From positions 6,547,501-6,611,500 of the forward strand of contig NC_065894.1 in assembly GCF_905147045.1 (NCBI RefSeq): a DNA stretch of 64,000 nucleotides. The letters are read 5' to 3'. The notes below the pieces were generated by a model. That model made no database searches and was not told where the DNA came from. It was given only the letters and a program-made list of their open reading frames with translations. Below are positions 12,180-26,320 of the stretch, in pieces. Every line of letters begins with the position of its first letter. The stretch's first letter is position 1. The position numbers and the translations under genes were made by a program. This DNA is from Nymphalis io. Taxonomy: Eukaryota; Arthropoda; Insecta; Lepidoptera; Nymphalidae.

Positions 12180-13843
12180 GATCATTGTTAAATCAATCTG
12201 TCTTAAATCCATAAGGAACTGCATGGCACAAGGAATTTAACTAAAATTTTACATTATTGTCAATTAAAAACTTAATACATTTTCCAAAAAGATTTAATAA
12301 TCCTCTTGGAAATAATTGTTGTATGATGGTAATCCACATGTCCGTGACCAGAAAGGTGAAAACTAAATAAACCACGTGAAGGTAGTTAAATATTTGATTT
12401 AATATTATTTTTTTTACACATTTTGTGACGAAAATAATATTGACAAAGGGCAAGTCAAACCGATAACTTTTTGTAACATTGGGACAAAAAACAACTTGAT
12501 ATCATCCGTCCGTAGATAATATGCTTTACGTTTGATGTTTGCCAAATATATTAAATACAGTATTTTTGTGCATCATGTTTTTTTGCCATGGTATTTGACA
12601 TAAAAACGCGTGCAAATAACAATACGAAACATGAATGTTTCACTTAAACGTTACATAATTATGAAAACGTTGCGTTGAAATTGAATCTTGAAGTTTTGGT
12701 CTCATTGCGTCTTCTCAGTGCGATCTTCAATTTAATAATAATGTTTTCATGCTTTTATGTTTAAATAAGGATCTCTAAAATTTCCTACAGTTTATATTTC
12801 AACTCGCGTTTCAGAATATTTCCCATGAGATGACATCGGACTCGCTGGCAATTTAGCTAAATAATAAGAAATACTATATTTTCTATTACGCAAATTAAAT
12901 ATTTCTACGTATAGTTGACGTCTATGTTTAATATAAATGTACAATACAACGATAAATAATTAAACTAAGAATTTAAGAAATTTTTAAACTATAATAAGTC
13001 ATGAACAAGACCATGATATGCCTATAATAATAATTGTTCAACATGTCTTCATGAAACAAGATGTTTTTTTTATATTCTTTTTTTTTATAATTGTCACACA
13101 ATTTTCGAGAATATTGCAAAACGGAGTGTTTTTATTTTTATTTTCTTCGTATGTTGTCATTTAACATGTAAATTAAATTAAGTTTTTCTTTGGAAATTAA
13201 AATATTGAATATGGCTGTCAATTATAACCATTTCGAGTTGTATTAATATCCAACAAATAGATGATATATTTATATTTAGGCATTATTCGAAAAAAAAAAA
13301 ATTATATTTTTATTACTATCAAACATAATTTACGTGTACTAAATTTATAGATTAATACAATAAATGGTAGTATTTTAAACTTAATAATATAAAAAATAAT
13401 TAGTTATAAAAAGTACTGTTAAAGTACTGTTAAATTGATGACGAAAATTGTCATAATATCTATTTTTCATTGAGCTACAGATAAGATTAGTTCGTTTTTT
13501 GTTCATTAATTAAAATCTATCAGAATAGTAATTAATAACTTCATTGTTATTGTTGTTATAGGAAAAGGATCCAATATTGTAATAGAACTTTTGTAATAAA
13601 ACAAACCTTCGTATTTTTAAACAAAGATCGAGTAAAGATAGAACCATCAGCTTACTCCTGAATAGAACCTAGTTCCCGTAAGCTTGCTGCAATATAGCGC
13701 ATTACACTAAAACCGTCAAACGGGTTTGCAAACAACGAATGCCATAATAAAAAGTTGCTCGAGGGACGCAGCGAACGATCTTTGTGCACTTAGTCATAAA
13801 CGAAGCGGAAAAAAAATCAAAATAGGTTACATTTATTTATACT

Positions 13844-13915
13844 TAATAATATTATTTTATTTTTTAGATAATATTTGATTAATACAATAATATTATTTTA
13901 TTTTTCAGAGAATAT
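13844..13915. repeat. Imperfect direct repeat, ~30-bp units, 42-bp period
   Basis: AATAATATTATTTTATTTTT followed by (T)AGA-AATAT occurs at about 13845-13874 and again at about 13887-13915, with a spacer between. The copies differ by a few bases. It is a local duplication of A/T-rich sequence with no known role. Confidence 0.6.
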
Positions 13916-14935
13916 GCCAGAGGTTGTCAATGTTATTTTGTGAAAATTATTGTTATGTACTTTAAAATTTTTTCCTATGTGTTATGTAGACTGCTGAATA
14001 ATTTTTATATAATCTGTATATAATTTCATAAAAACGTGTTTTAAGAAGTCAAAATAAACTTTTTAATTTGTTTTTTTGAGCGTTTGCAAAAGTAAAATAA
14101 ATTGTAACAAATATGACAAGGGATTTTTAAATATATTTAAATATTATTTTTAATTAAATACATAATAATGTAATAAATGTTTATATACACGCTTCGTCTT
14201 TGCTTACCATCACAACCTTAGACAAGCGCGGGCGGAGGATACTCGATTGGTCGAACCAGCTCTAAAATTACAAGTTTTTGCGTTTGTGCACCGTTCTGGG
14301 AGTTTATTTTTTAGCACTTCCTCACCAAATTGTATGTGTCTATAAAAGTATAAAATAGCTGGCTTAACTTGTGCTATAGGCTATGTTATTAATATACCTT
14401 TAATTACATATATTTGCGTAGAAAAAGATATACTTAAGTGAAGTTTTTTTTTACACATAAGACATTTATCTTTTGCAACATTTAATGCAACCTATGTAGG
14501 TACGTACATACCTATAATGCACAGTATTATAGTCTTTAGGTATGTAATTGATACCTATACATTTACGAGAAGTTGAACGAGTAGATAACTAGTAGGTATT
14601 AATAGTTCATTAAGAATGTCGGAGTTGCGACCAAGTTGCTAGTTCGCATGATAATTATGTAAATGTATATAAATGTCCTTTTACTTAATTATGGAGGTTT
14701 TAATTTAAAAAAAAATAACAACCAAAGGAAGACTAAGATGAGGGACTTTTATCAGTTTTTATTATATGGCGGGCATACAACAACAAAACAGATCACCGAA
14801 TATTGCCGACATAAGCCGAGCGTACCCGAGTTGAAAACGAATCTCGCTTCAAAACGTGATCGTGCTGTTTGATTTGAAAACAAAATCCACCCGCCCGCTG
14901 CCGGCTCACGAGTCACGGGCGAACCGAATTGCAGG

Positions 14936-14972
14936 CTCAGTGCGCGAGCAAGCGTGATACGGAATGAACGTG
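14936..14972 (+). promoter_or_regulatory. Candidate Inr + DPE core promoter of the TIS11 gene
   Basis: An initiator-like CTCAGTG has its A at 14939. GAACGTG, close to the insect downstream promoter element (RGACGTG), starts at 14966, exactly +28 from that A, which is the required spacing. No TATA box is seen about 30 bp upstream. The region is GC-richer than its surroundings. A second possible start is AGTCAATCT near 15296, which lacks a DPE at +28. Placement is inference from motifs. Confidence 0.4.
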
Positions 14973-15529
14973 TGGTGCGTTTTGCGCGGACGTTGACACT
15001 GCGATTCATTTTTAACTTGCGACTTATGCAGCCAGAATTATAGACGTTTTGGAGTATAAAGTTGGACAAATAAAAAGTTTTTATTGTCTGAAGTTTACTT
15101 CGATGCAGTTCGCGCAGAGTTTTGACCAATATTTGTGAATTTCCGTATAGACGCGAAAAAAGTGAAGACATTTCGAAACAAAGGACTGTTTTGTACATTT
15201 TCGCATTAATTGCGAAATTGTGTTCAAAAAATTAAAAACTGGCTCAATTGTGAATATTAAAAAAAACATCGCCCTCAGCCAACTAGTTCGGAGTCAATCT
15301 GTGGTCACCGAACGAAAAAACAAAAACGCGTCGATTTAATAACATTTAATACACCAGTAGTATTTACAACGGTTTTCTAAAAATTCTTGTATCGTGAACT
15401 CTTCAAACTTGCTCAAATTATAGTGAGTCTGCCTTAAAATCGTGCATAAGTGAATTAATTGCACGTTAAATAACATAAAACAAGCACTAAAAACCTGGAT
15501 CGTAACTAGTGTCGAGTTGATTCTACATA
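14939..15529 (+). other. Presumed 5' UTR with three short upstream ORFs
   Basis: If transcription starts near 14939, the leader is about 590 nt. It contains ATG-initiated ORFs at 14964-14996 (10 codons plus stop), 15026-15043 (5 codons plus stop) and 15103-15138 (11 codons plus stop). An in-frame TGA at 15518-15520 lies just before the main ATG. If the later start near 15296 is used, the upstream ORFs are left out. An antisense frame of 148 codons covers this area and is judged spurious. Confidence 0.4.
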
Positions 15530-15589
15530 ATGTCTACTGCCATAATGCATCAGTCTGCGCTGTACGACTTTGGTGATCTGTTCTTGAAG
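15530..15589 (+). CDS. Tis11: TIS11/ZFP36-family mRNA-decay protein, coding exon 1
   Basis: This exon encodes the first 20 residues, MSTAIMHQSALYDFGDLFLK, and ends at a good donor, AAG|GTAAGC. The ATG at 15530 has A at -3, and an in-frame TGA lies 12 nt upstream, so it is the earliest possible start; the ATG at 15545 is a weaker alternative. Vertebrate ZFP36L proteins likewise have a short first exon with a hydrophobic/acidic peptide (an ATIFDLSEV-like stretch) that precedes a long intron; the similarity of layout and of the YDFGDLF-like core supports the assignment. The junction is phase 0. The exon is 25 kb from the zinc-finger exon, so the link is inferred from splice signals, frame and family layout and not from transcripts. 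Confidence 0.8.
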
Positions 15590-18500
15590 GTAAGCATAAC
15601 TTATTTGCTTAATTAGTTCTCAAACCACCCACTAATAAAATAAATGGTTTTAAACGATGCTTTATAACTAAAAAAAATTTAAGGTCGCTAACCTTTATTT
15701 GACAACACAAAATAAATATTTATACAAAAATAAAAAAATACACTAAAAATAAATTGAATACCGTATCTCATTGAACGACTTATTCATTATTATGTTTTGA
15801 ATCATCTTATGATTCAATATTTTATTATGTGTTATTTTTTTAGGTTATCACCAACATATACAAGTATCAAATTATAAAATAAAACTATGTCTTATATCTC
15901 TTTGATTACACACCTCTAATCCATTTATTTTACGTTATTTTTAAATATACGTAACACATATATTTCATATATTTGTCACAATAATTATTGCATGCTATAA
16001 ACAACATTGTTATCGCGAACTTATATGTTCGTCTTATGGCATATGTTTCATTAGTATAAAGCGATTTATTGTAATTACTAAAATAATTTGTCAATTTCTT
16101 AGAAACGAAAGTTTTACAATATAATGTCAAGTTACAAGACAATAGAATATTTTTATTAAATACAACTTAAAGTTGTGTATGATCGACGTACTACGTATTA
16201 AAAAGAGTTAATTTGGAAGTACCTATTTAAAAAAAATACTAAGACTATTATGGATTTGTTTCTCTAAATTAAAAGCTAAGAAGACACCTTTATTAGGAGT
16301 TTAAAATTAAATGTCATTACGCTGTATTATATACCTCCATATTAATAATATATACAAAATTTGCTTATACATAACCTTCGACATTTGAGCTTGTAAAAGT
16401 AGGTATTCAACTAGCTGCATGTATACCTACATACAATAATAATAAAAAGTGGTGTTTAGTTACAATTAGATTTTTAAAGTTACTTTAAATTTCGGCATTG
16501 GTAATATATTAAAATCGTTTTATAATAAAGTAATGTTTAAAAATTACGATTAGCTAATTATGTCCAAGAATTTATTATTAATGAATTTTAAGTATCTTTA
16601 ATTATTTGTGATAAACTATTCATGATAATGCGTATATTTAACTAGTTGAATATTTAATTTTCGTTTGACCTTGACAATAATATTACACATAACTAATATA
16701 TAAATGTGTGTATTTCTGAAATCTGCCGTCATTTGTAGTTATGCAAAGATGTTATATACATTTTTCATGGCTTTTACGCTAATTAAAAAAACTGATATAC
16801 AAAGCCGTTTAGCTGCGTATCACTTGTAAATATAGCTGATAGTTAAAAAAAGTTTATTTTCGACTCTGTGGCAAGTCCCGAAAAATACGATAAATAAATG
16901 GTTACGTTATATGTGATGATTATGAATCAAACCTATTTTGTTTGCTGCTGCTACTACTCGTTTCTTAGAGTAGTGGTGCATGTTTTAACTAACAGTACAG
17001 ACAAGTAGTTATTTAAGAATATTATAAGTACGAAGCTGTACAAGGTAAGTTTCGCTCAAGCCTTTTACTGCAAAGATAGTTCCTACCGCCATAATTATAG
17101 TATACGTACGGAAAATCTGTTGAGTTCTTAGTGCGTGGTTTGCTGTTCCTGTAGTTACGACTTGTCTAATCTTATAAGCGAATGTAAAAGCCAGATTGAG
17201 AATCTAACTAAACTGGATATACAGTTTTTAGGTGTCATTTCCTTCGAAAAGTAAAAGTCAATCGTTTTTAATTGACTACGTCACTGTATCTGTACTATAC
17301 ACATCGTTTATTTTCGTTGTTTAGAGATAAAATAATATCAGGTAGTTCTTAAATTTGTTGTGGTGATATTTAAAATGATAAATTATACTATCTAATTGAT
17401 TCACTGGTAGATTTTTAAAACGATATTTTCATTTTCTGATAGGTAATTCTTATTGTATTAAACAAAACTTACGTTACGAGTAGAGGCGGGTAACAGATTC
17501 AAACGAAAAAAAATTCCTTAGTTAATATATTAATCTTCTTATTTTTGTCTTAACCTATCTCGTTGTTATTGCTTGACAAATCCTTTTCAAATCTCAGCAG
17601 GGGTAGAGAGCAGACGCGGTTAAGTGGTGTGACTGGTGTGGCTCCCATTATATTCTATAACGTTCCACGAAACAGCTCTTATGTTGTTGTGTTTAAGATC
17701 ATTATCGCTTAGCTGACTCGTTTTCGACCCTATACGTAGTGACGAAGCAAAACCGGTTCTAATGACTAATTCACATGGTTATAAATCGTTCGCTCTTTTC
17801 TACGCTACCTGCTCATGGGTTTTTGTGGTTTCTTTATATTGCGTATGCCACTTGTTGCTCGGGGCTGCCCTGTTTTGTATTCCGTTGAGCACATAATATA
17901 AGGGGTAGAGATGCAGGCCAACTTATGTATAAAATATAGGCACATGTTTTGAATATTCATAAACAAGTTTTTAAACATACTCACGCCGTCATCATTATTT
18001 ATCTAATGTTAAACAAGCAAGAGTTTGTAGGTGTTTAAATAAGTTAATGTATCATTATCATGTTTATTTTATAAGTTATTTTTAACAAACTTAGGTATGT
18101 GATGTAAGTAAAAAAATAAGTGACATTCATTTTACAAAGTTTTTTTTTATTTATTCGTATTATAGACTTATATATACATATCAGCGTTCGTATCAATTAG
18201 GTATTGTGATGTGAACGCAAATGCAACTTAGAGAATGACTTACGATACAAATGAAATCGCAGTGGGAAATTTGAAAGGTGCATCGTTATTCTTTTATTTT
18301 TCTTTTCGATAGCAAAAAATCTTTTAAACCGTTGGGCTCGTAAATACACCTACAACCTTCATCTACCTGCAGCCTATTTACAAATACAACCGCTCAACAT
18401 TCTAAAGTTTTTTCTTTTTGACACAAGATAAAGAGGCTTTTGTCCTACAATTCTCTTTTGTTCGAAAAGTGTATTGTTAGTTTCCAAATTTTTTATAGTA

Positions 18501-21500
18501 TGGGGAAAATCGTTTGCAAGTGGGGTATTTTGTGAATATGTTACTTTCTGCGTGGCTCTTCGAACGTATAAAAAAGAAAATCGCTTATTGTATAGAGCAA
18601 TTACGATTAAACATATATATGTATTTGTGTAAATGGAACATTTTAGTGTACATTTACATTAAAGCTTAATAGTATTCAAAATTTTAATAAAATGTGTATT
18701 TAACTATTGTAAACGGGGATCATTCAAATAATTTTGACACTATTTTATTTATATATAGTTATAGGGTTAGTTTCGTTCGTTGTTAGTTGGTCAGTAAGGC
18801 GTGTAATCATGTGCGGCGTCGGAGCGTACAATCGCGCTGTGCTCGCACGCAAAACGCACTGTAGCTGTCTATACTCTATAGTACTTGATAATTATTTCGA
18901 ACCATGTTAGAAATAAATAATAGGGGGAAGTCAGGCGCATTATCAATGTTTTCGTCGAGATAAGTTTGTATTTTGCTTTGTTTAATAGCTGATACCGTGC
19001 ACGTATAATAGTTGAGCATATTACGTGAATGAAACGTTCAAGTTTGAAATTAAATTCAAACTCAATAGAATCAACAAATCAACTTCAAAATCAATTAAAT
19101 TCAATAGAATTTCGAGGAAAAAGGAAATACCTTCGGTTTATATAAGTGAGCTGTGGGTTTAGTATATAAATAATATTAACCGCGAGTTAATTACAAAGGC
19201 GGTGTTAGTTGTAATCGTTAGCGACGCGGTTAACTCTCCACGTACGTTTAGTAAAATTATAAAATCACACAAGTGTCTACCGAAATGAATTAACAAAACT
19301 TCACCAACAAGAACAGCTAATAGTTACATAACAGACTTGTAAATAATTATCATTCGCCATTTTGTTATTATTAGTCAAGATGTCCAGTTGGTAGTCCAGG
19401 TAACGCACGTGCTAACTAAGATATTCAAGTGCTTACATACGCGTTACTTGACAATATCTGCATGCAAGTAAATATAAGCTTTCTACACTTTTCGCAATCG
19501 AAACTCGAAAGGTTTCTCAAACAGCCTTTTCAGGCCTCAGTTGCCTACGTTTCTCAACACCTAGGCGTTGCAGAAACCTTCGAGTGCAACGCAAACAATA
19601 AGTGTCGATCGTGGGAGCTGAGGTAGCAGTTAGCGTTGTATACAATAACGACTCGGATTATTTCCTCGTACGCTGTGCTAGCGAAATAAGATTCCGCGTT
19701 TGTCTTAGACGCCATTTTCCTGACGATCTTATCCCATTCAGCTAAATTCACACCTTAACGATTTGATTTCCGCTTATACATAAATATAATTGTATTTTTT
19801 TTATCAAATACAGAAGCATCATTTTGTATTTAATTTCAAACCATACTCGTTTATCGCACTGTCTTTATCACGTTCACCTCTAGTTAGTTACGAAATAAAG
19901 CCACTGTAGTGGAAATACTTCTAACCGATTACGAGCGCTCGACGTTGCTTGATTACTTGATTAACGCCTCGAAACTTCAAGCGTATTTTACGTTATTAGT
20001 ATGACTGATCAGGTAAACAGGCCATGCCTTAGAAGATAATTTTACGCGAGCGATTACTTGTACGAAAGCAAATACAATATTTTATCATAATCTTTCTTCA
20101 ACGGCTCGTCAAGATGTTAAACCACGTCTCCTTTATTCCCTTTTAACCTAATGGCTTCGCATGAGGACACCACTCGACCTACATATGCATGTACTCTATG
20201 GTCAACATCAGTCAGCATTGCGCTTTCCTAACACGAATATTTGTTTAGTTTTTTAATAACTGGCTTGCCTTGAATACATTGCTTAATTTAAAGATGGCTT
20301 CGATACTTAGCTATTTGGCGATGAATCAAAGGTACCAAACTTCAGGTATCGCAATCACCGCAAAACCTAAAGAAACTATGGAATCTCAACTTACCATTAA
20401 AATAAATTAAAATTAAACAACGACAGCGAACTAATAGCATTTACAGCGTAGCAATATATTAAAGCGTATTTGTTTATTGAGAATTATGTATTAGTTATTT
20501 TATCTCACTGAATTATATCTTGAAAGTAATGTAGGTAAATATAAATTACATTGAATTGTAGCTGCAGGTTAAGCCTTGATTCTTGGCGTGAACTTATTCC
20601 CTTTAGACACGCATATTATTATGTTTATTTTATTTACATAAACGATTAACTATATTTGAATTATATTTGGGTTGAACTTCCTGTAGCAAATTAAGCATGT
20701 TGCGAAAAATATATATTCATTGATTTGAATTAATGTTTTTTTAAAATATTCATTTATCTTTAATAGAATGGTTCCTAACTTAACTAGAAAGTTTATTATA
20801 AGATCGAGATTGCCTTTTTAAAAATTTTACTACCTAGTTAATTCACAATGTCGAAAACATATTATTATAGCCATTTCGATGTTGCGATGGTCAAAAATAA
20901 ATAGTGTTAAATATTGAAATTGTATCTGCTCGATTCATTTAATGGTTCGTGTTATTAAAAAGTTTTGTTTGATTCGCGATGCTCTGCTAATTGTTTCAGC
21001 AGAACAAATGCTAGGGTTCATTGCCGAGTAGGCGGTCGTCGGTATACTCGTTGGTATCGAAATAAACGTCTACTGTTGTTTATCAAAATTATACCTTAAA
21101 TTATAATAAATAAGTATCAAAACTGCTTATATGATGTTTAAATATGTATACTAATTAGATTTTAGAGTAAAACGTACTTATACGAATTGGAATCATTCTA
21201 GATAACGAGTCATCACGTGTTACTAATTATTATCGCAACTTATTTACACGATTATCGTGCATATTTTATAATAAATGCATTAAAATATATTATAAGGGTT
21301 TTCAATTAAAATAAGTATCTTATTACGGGCAATAAGCTTTTGACTATATTCGACCACTAAGTATGTGTCAATCATAATTTTTATACTTATTTATAACCTT
21401 TGATTTTACTTTAATTCATTTTAATAAATATTGTCAATCTATCAAATTTTTGAAATAGTATTAGTACATCATATCGACGCGAGGATAACTAAAAATGAAT

Positions 21501-22149
21501 GAGATAAATTAAGTAAATATTTATACATACGTAATAGAGACTGACATCTTTCAACTATTATTACTATCCAACGGCTTATTTATCTTAAGCAAACTCTCAC
21601 CACTCTACATACTTTAATGTTTATTTACTTTTAGATTAGAAGTCATATAATTAGTTGTTTCGTATGAGTAACCAAACATTTAAATATATATATACCTAAA
21701 TAGATAATGCCTATCTGAGGTCTTATGTTGAGTGTAGTGTATAAACAAAGAGTACCTACACTATCTTATCGCCTGGAAACATTATTAGTGTTGTTATTGA
21801 AACAATGTGTTATTACTAAACTTTCTTCGACGCATTTGCTCGTTATGTATAAATAAGTACCTAAAAATAATACATCACGTCAATTTCTTTATGAAATGTG
21901 TCATTATAATTTTTTGAAACTAAGATTCAAGCTAAGCGTTTCAATATATTTTTAAAAATAACTTTTTTTATAGACACATGCCATTTAAAAACAATTAAAC
22001 TGAAGTATTATTTGATATAACCATCTAACTCACTTAATTGTTCTTGTCATTTATGAACAAACGCCCGACAGACGATCTACCATTAATAGGTTTATATACG
22101 AATTTCGGCATTAGGGTTACATAAACACATTTAATACATTTGAACTCGG

Positions 22150-22915
22150 ACGTAACACTTAGCCTGTTCAGCTTCGTAGTCGACGTTGTGGGTTTGCTGC
22201 AGTTTTGGCACACATTGCGGTTGCGTCATTGAATCGAGCACAAGCGGCGCCGTGTAACACTTTTACCATAACCGCTGCGCCCGCGCACCTCTCCCCTTAC
22301 CTGTATTAATCGCTTTACATAATTGCTTAAGAACATATCAACCTCACTTGCGTAACATAAAAAACATAGTATACGATTTCGGTTTCGAAGAGGGACGCCG
22401 TTTTTACTCCAGTTTATATATTTTGAATGCATATTAATTGTTAAGTTATGGCAATATAAACTCTTATCATATGAATTAATCGTACGCTTGTGACGTAAGT
22501 TTTGTGGAGTCGTTTTATTGCCATTATAATTAATGATTATAATAAAAACATATTTTGAGAATCATATTATAAACATTTTTTCATACATTTGTACGATGTA
22601 ATTTTGCAAATATGATAAGTATGCCATGGTTAATTATGTATTTATTAAACTTTTAGACAAATTTGAATAAAAATAAAAATGATTAAAGTATATTATTATA
22701 TTACATCACAATGAAGCGGTTAGTAGGACGGCCGGGATGTATTACAATTACAGCACAGTACTGCCGCAGTCCGCAAGTAGTTGAGTAGAGCGACATTCTC
22801 TCAGCTGAAACGGTTTTAACTTTCTTTTCTTGTTTCGTAATGACGCGGCCGAACGGAGAGGAGCTGCGGCGTCAGAATCAGCGCCGGCGCTATTTCACAA
22901 CCTCCGCCTTATTGA
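22150..22915. other. GC-richer intronic patches, possible regulatory DNA
   Basis: Two blocks (about 22150-22310 and 22720-22915) stand out from the A/T background with many CpG-containing words such as AAGCGGCGCCGTG, ATGACGCGGCCGAACGG and CAGCGCCGGCGC. A 36-codon ATG frame starts at 22840 but has no family resemblance and no usable donor. They could be enhancers or an alternative promoter. Nothing more specific can be supported. Confidence 0.25.
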
Positions 22916-23760
22916 TTTTTAATCGACGATTTACTAAAACGTTTAAATAACTTAACCGCATTTCATGGCCAAGAAGGGAAACTTGATCGAATTTTATCTT
23001 ATATGCTTACTTAACGATAATTAATTTGCGTTGCAATAGTTCATCGTTGAGGCAAGACTCATCTTGCAGTGTTAGCGCAGAATGCATCACACGTTGCGCA
23101 CGATTCGCACGATTGCAGTTTGCATAAGAGTGTGTTACACAAACATGAAGCTATTACACTGATTTTAATCCACTCGTGCTGCAGGAAACAAACTTTCCAA
23201 CCCTTTATAAAGATGAATCCAAACATTTCAACAAGTTTTTAAAATTTCTAGTAAAATAATCTCTCTATATACATAGTACTTCAAATGGCAAAGTAACTTG
23301 TTTCACATATACTTGAATTGAACTTCCTACATTTACCAGGTCAAAATTTACACCTGTTAAAATTCCCCTACCTGCCTACTCATCAATAGAGCCCTTCTTT
23401 ACGACTCTGCTTTTAATATAATAATAATTTCGATAGAATTGGCTTTTGGCGTTCTACTTGCGTACAAATGAAGTTATGTGAATAATTAAACTGAACAAGT
23501 TGCTCATTAAGGTGCCCCCTTGTATGTACGTTTATGTAAATGGGGAGTTACCCCAATTTTAAAGTAAGCTGCGCAATTGGGCACCTGTAGAACAACCTCG
23601 CGAGTGTTGAATGTGTCATATAACTCGATACATTGTATTATAAACAACTAACGTATGTTTATTTATGAACTCGGGTTCTACTGACCTTACATCGTTTAGT
23701 CATTGCAATGACAATTTAAATGTCAAAAAACATTTTACACTAATTTTTCTAAAATCATGG

Positions 23761-23819
23761 TAATTGTGTTAAAATTACCGTATTCAATAGACGTGAATAC
23801 GGTTATTTTAACACAATTA
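23761..23819. repeat. Inverted repeat, 26-bp arms, one mismatch, 7-nt loop
   Basis: The left arm is 23761-23786 (begins TAATTGTGTTAAAATTACCG), the loop is ATAGACG, and the right arm 23794-23819 is its reverse complement with a single mismatch. It sits in intron 1, so the pre-mRNA would fold into a stable hairpin. It has the longest arms of the nine in the window. Confidence 0.88.
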
Positions 23820-26275
23820 ATTTATTAATTATTTTAATATTTTGTTCGTTATAAGTAATTCTAGCATTTTGTACTTAGTTCATTTATAGTGTTATTAAAC
23901 ACATGTATATTTCGGCACTACGTACGCTTTATTATAACGCTTTAGCGTTTTGCCTTATTACAGTCGTGCTTATATTGTGTTAAATTGCCGACAGTTTCTC
24001 ATTGTTTAGATAGCTGTCAATTAATTGGGCGCAGTTGCATTTACGTTTATCACGTTGTTTATTACAATAGGCACTTAAGAGTACACGACACTTATCGGCA
24101 ACAATCCTCATTGTTGATCTACGTCACGTCCTACGAACTAATTGCTATATTATATTCCGCAACGTCCATTAATCTATCGAATAAATATTTTACAAATATC
24201 AAATATCAAATTTGATAAGTTACTTCACCCAATTTTAAACTGTCTACGAAAATGATGATTAGTACATAAGATGAACGTATAATGCTAATGTTTTGATCGG
24301 TGAGCACGTTGTTACAAGCGCATTGGCCGCAGTGATAGTTCTCCGTTTATAGATAGTGTGTCAATAATGAAAGGAAAGTGGCACGCTGGCCGGTAGGTCA
24401 GTGTCGCGTTGCATAACCGCTGTCACACTCGACGTGCCAAATTGGGAACATATTTATCTGCACGTCCACTTCCTATTTAGTAGGACACCTGAACGTTTAT
24501 CAACGCTGCGATCGCCTTATTCATACTTATTGTGTGCATTAGATCTATTCAATAAAGTCACACTTCAAGTGGTTTTATGAAATTGTTTAATTACATAACG
24601 AAGCATAATACTATTCACTGACATGAAGTAATAACGTCTCAATGTTAAAACATGGTAAAAACACTCCTGGATGTTTCACATTGGTTAAAGGTCGACTTTT
24701 CGTTTTACTCTATCTATTGTCATTTTATTTATATTAGGGCCAAAGCTCAGAGGACAGTTTTCTTCAAATGACGGAAGCGTAGACAGCGTGTAGGAAGAAG
24801 GCGTGGGTCTGTCATAAGACAGAGCCGTTGAACTCTACAAGGTCTTAAGTCTTCCTGAAACAAAGGTACTTCCTTAATAGTTAAAATAATTTAGTTTATG
24901 GACTTATTTTCCTTTTATAGCCTCTTAGAAACGTGTATATATTACTTGTAATTATTTAAGATTTTTTTTATAAAACGTGGTTGTTCTCGCTATCATCCGA
25001 GGCGTTGAACCTAACAAGTCTCACGATTACCTACTTCCTTCTTCGCAAACCGCGATATCGCTTCCCTGTGCTGGTTACGTGCGTGGTAACAAGTTGGTTA
25101 TGAGAAAATTTCATCCTAATTTCCAAATTGTAATTAAATGTGATGACGTCTTGATTGAAAAATGACCGTTTGTGAGTAGAACATGGATAAAATAACTCTA
25201 TAAATATTATTACGTAATTCTGTTAGCCTGTTACTTCTCCGATTCTTTTACCAAAGTTATCTAAGTATATATGCAACATACATATGTGATTGACGTAACG
25301 CAGACGTAATGTACAATTAATTTATTGAATGGCTGAGTAACCATCAATCAAAGTAATACTAATCATGATTACGCCTAAAATAGGTTTTTGTATCTAACAT
25401 CCTTCGTCTCGCTCTCTGCAAAAACAATATAGGTTCTACTACCTATTTTAAAAAGCTTATTCTATTTTTACTTTGTGTATGCTCTACACAAGGGACACAG
25501 TAAATAATTTTTATAAGTGGATCTGTATAAAAACTGTAATAAATGCGTTTTGAAATCGCGGTCCAGTGCATCGTGCATCGATGCGCACGAGTGGACCGAC
25601 CTACGCATTCAAGGACCCGTGAAATGCATGAAACATGCATGAATTATTGCCATGCAATTCTTTTTTGTTTTCGATTGCTAACATTTCTCTTAAACCTAGT
25701 CAACCTTTCTTACATCCCAATTAAATAGTTAAATCAATAATAAAAAGTATTTATTTTATCTGTACACGTTCTATTTTGGTAGTATTTAATATAAATACAA
25801 TGAGAATGACATGACGAAGCGAATCTTAAGTCTTAAGTAAAATAAATAGTATGTATGTCGTACTTATCGTTCGTGTTACCTGTTACGGGGATCGTATACC
25901 CTTGGACGTCGGTGAGTGAGGAATCATAACCGTGACAAGTGGGGTGGTCTATGGCTTGTAAAAAGCCATGCTTCGATGCCTTGCAGCGATAATCATGGAA
26001 AATTTTAACGGATTTTTCTATTAAATACTGATAGAAAGGGAAATGTACGAGCAATACATACAATTAATGAAATTAAATTTGTTGTTTTAAATATTATCTG
26101 AAATAATATATGTTCTAAAAAAATCGCTACCCCGTGACGCAAGTTGATAAGCTATCCGAAACTAGTTCAGTTCAGAAGTTATCGCACTGACCCGCGACCT
26201 AGCTCGATAGTTTCCTCGAGCGCACGATCTGGTGCAGTTTGTTCAACTTATGTTTCGTCACAAGATTATTTACAA

Positions 26276-26320
26276 CTAACTAGCTGCCGCGGCTTTGCTC
26301 GAGTACGAAATAGGTACAGT
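26276..26320 (+). repeat. Possible fragment of a dispersed retroelement end
   Basis: AACTAACTAGCTGCCGCGGC followed by TTTGCTCGAGTACGAAATAGG resembles the ACTAGCTG...CGGCTTCGC...CGTG-AAAT motif often seen at the ends of insect non-LTR element copies. Single copy here, recognised from memory only, and too short to classify. Confidence 0.25.

Larger units (their letters stand above)
1..14900. other. AT-rich intergenic region upstream of the TIS11 gene
   Basis: No intact gene is seen in this stretch. Open frames are short, lack protein-like composition and several lie inside repeats. It holds repeat copies (entered separately) at about 1.4, 2.5, 3.4, 4.5, 7.4, 8.3 and 11.1 kb, a dispersed repeat fragment at 8.6 kb, a coding-like remnant at 9.3-9.6 kb and a hairpin at 12.1 kb. 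The remainder is low-complexity A/T sequence in which nothing specific is recognised. Confidence 0.6.

Noticed and set aside
14752..15198. 148-codon open frame on the - strand over the TIS11 promoter/5' UTR
   Set aside because: Composition is that of the reverse complement of a GC-richer promoter. It has no domain, and it overlaps the best candidate core promoter and leader of the sense gene.
17041..17056. AAGGTAAGT, a perfect 5' splice donor in intron 1
   Set aside because: No acceptor or open phase-compatible exon precedes it, and there is no pyrimidine tract for a ratchet site.
23985..24215. 76-codon open frame in intron 1
   Set aside because: No good start context, no domain, no splice link to TIS11; the length is unremarkable.
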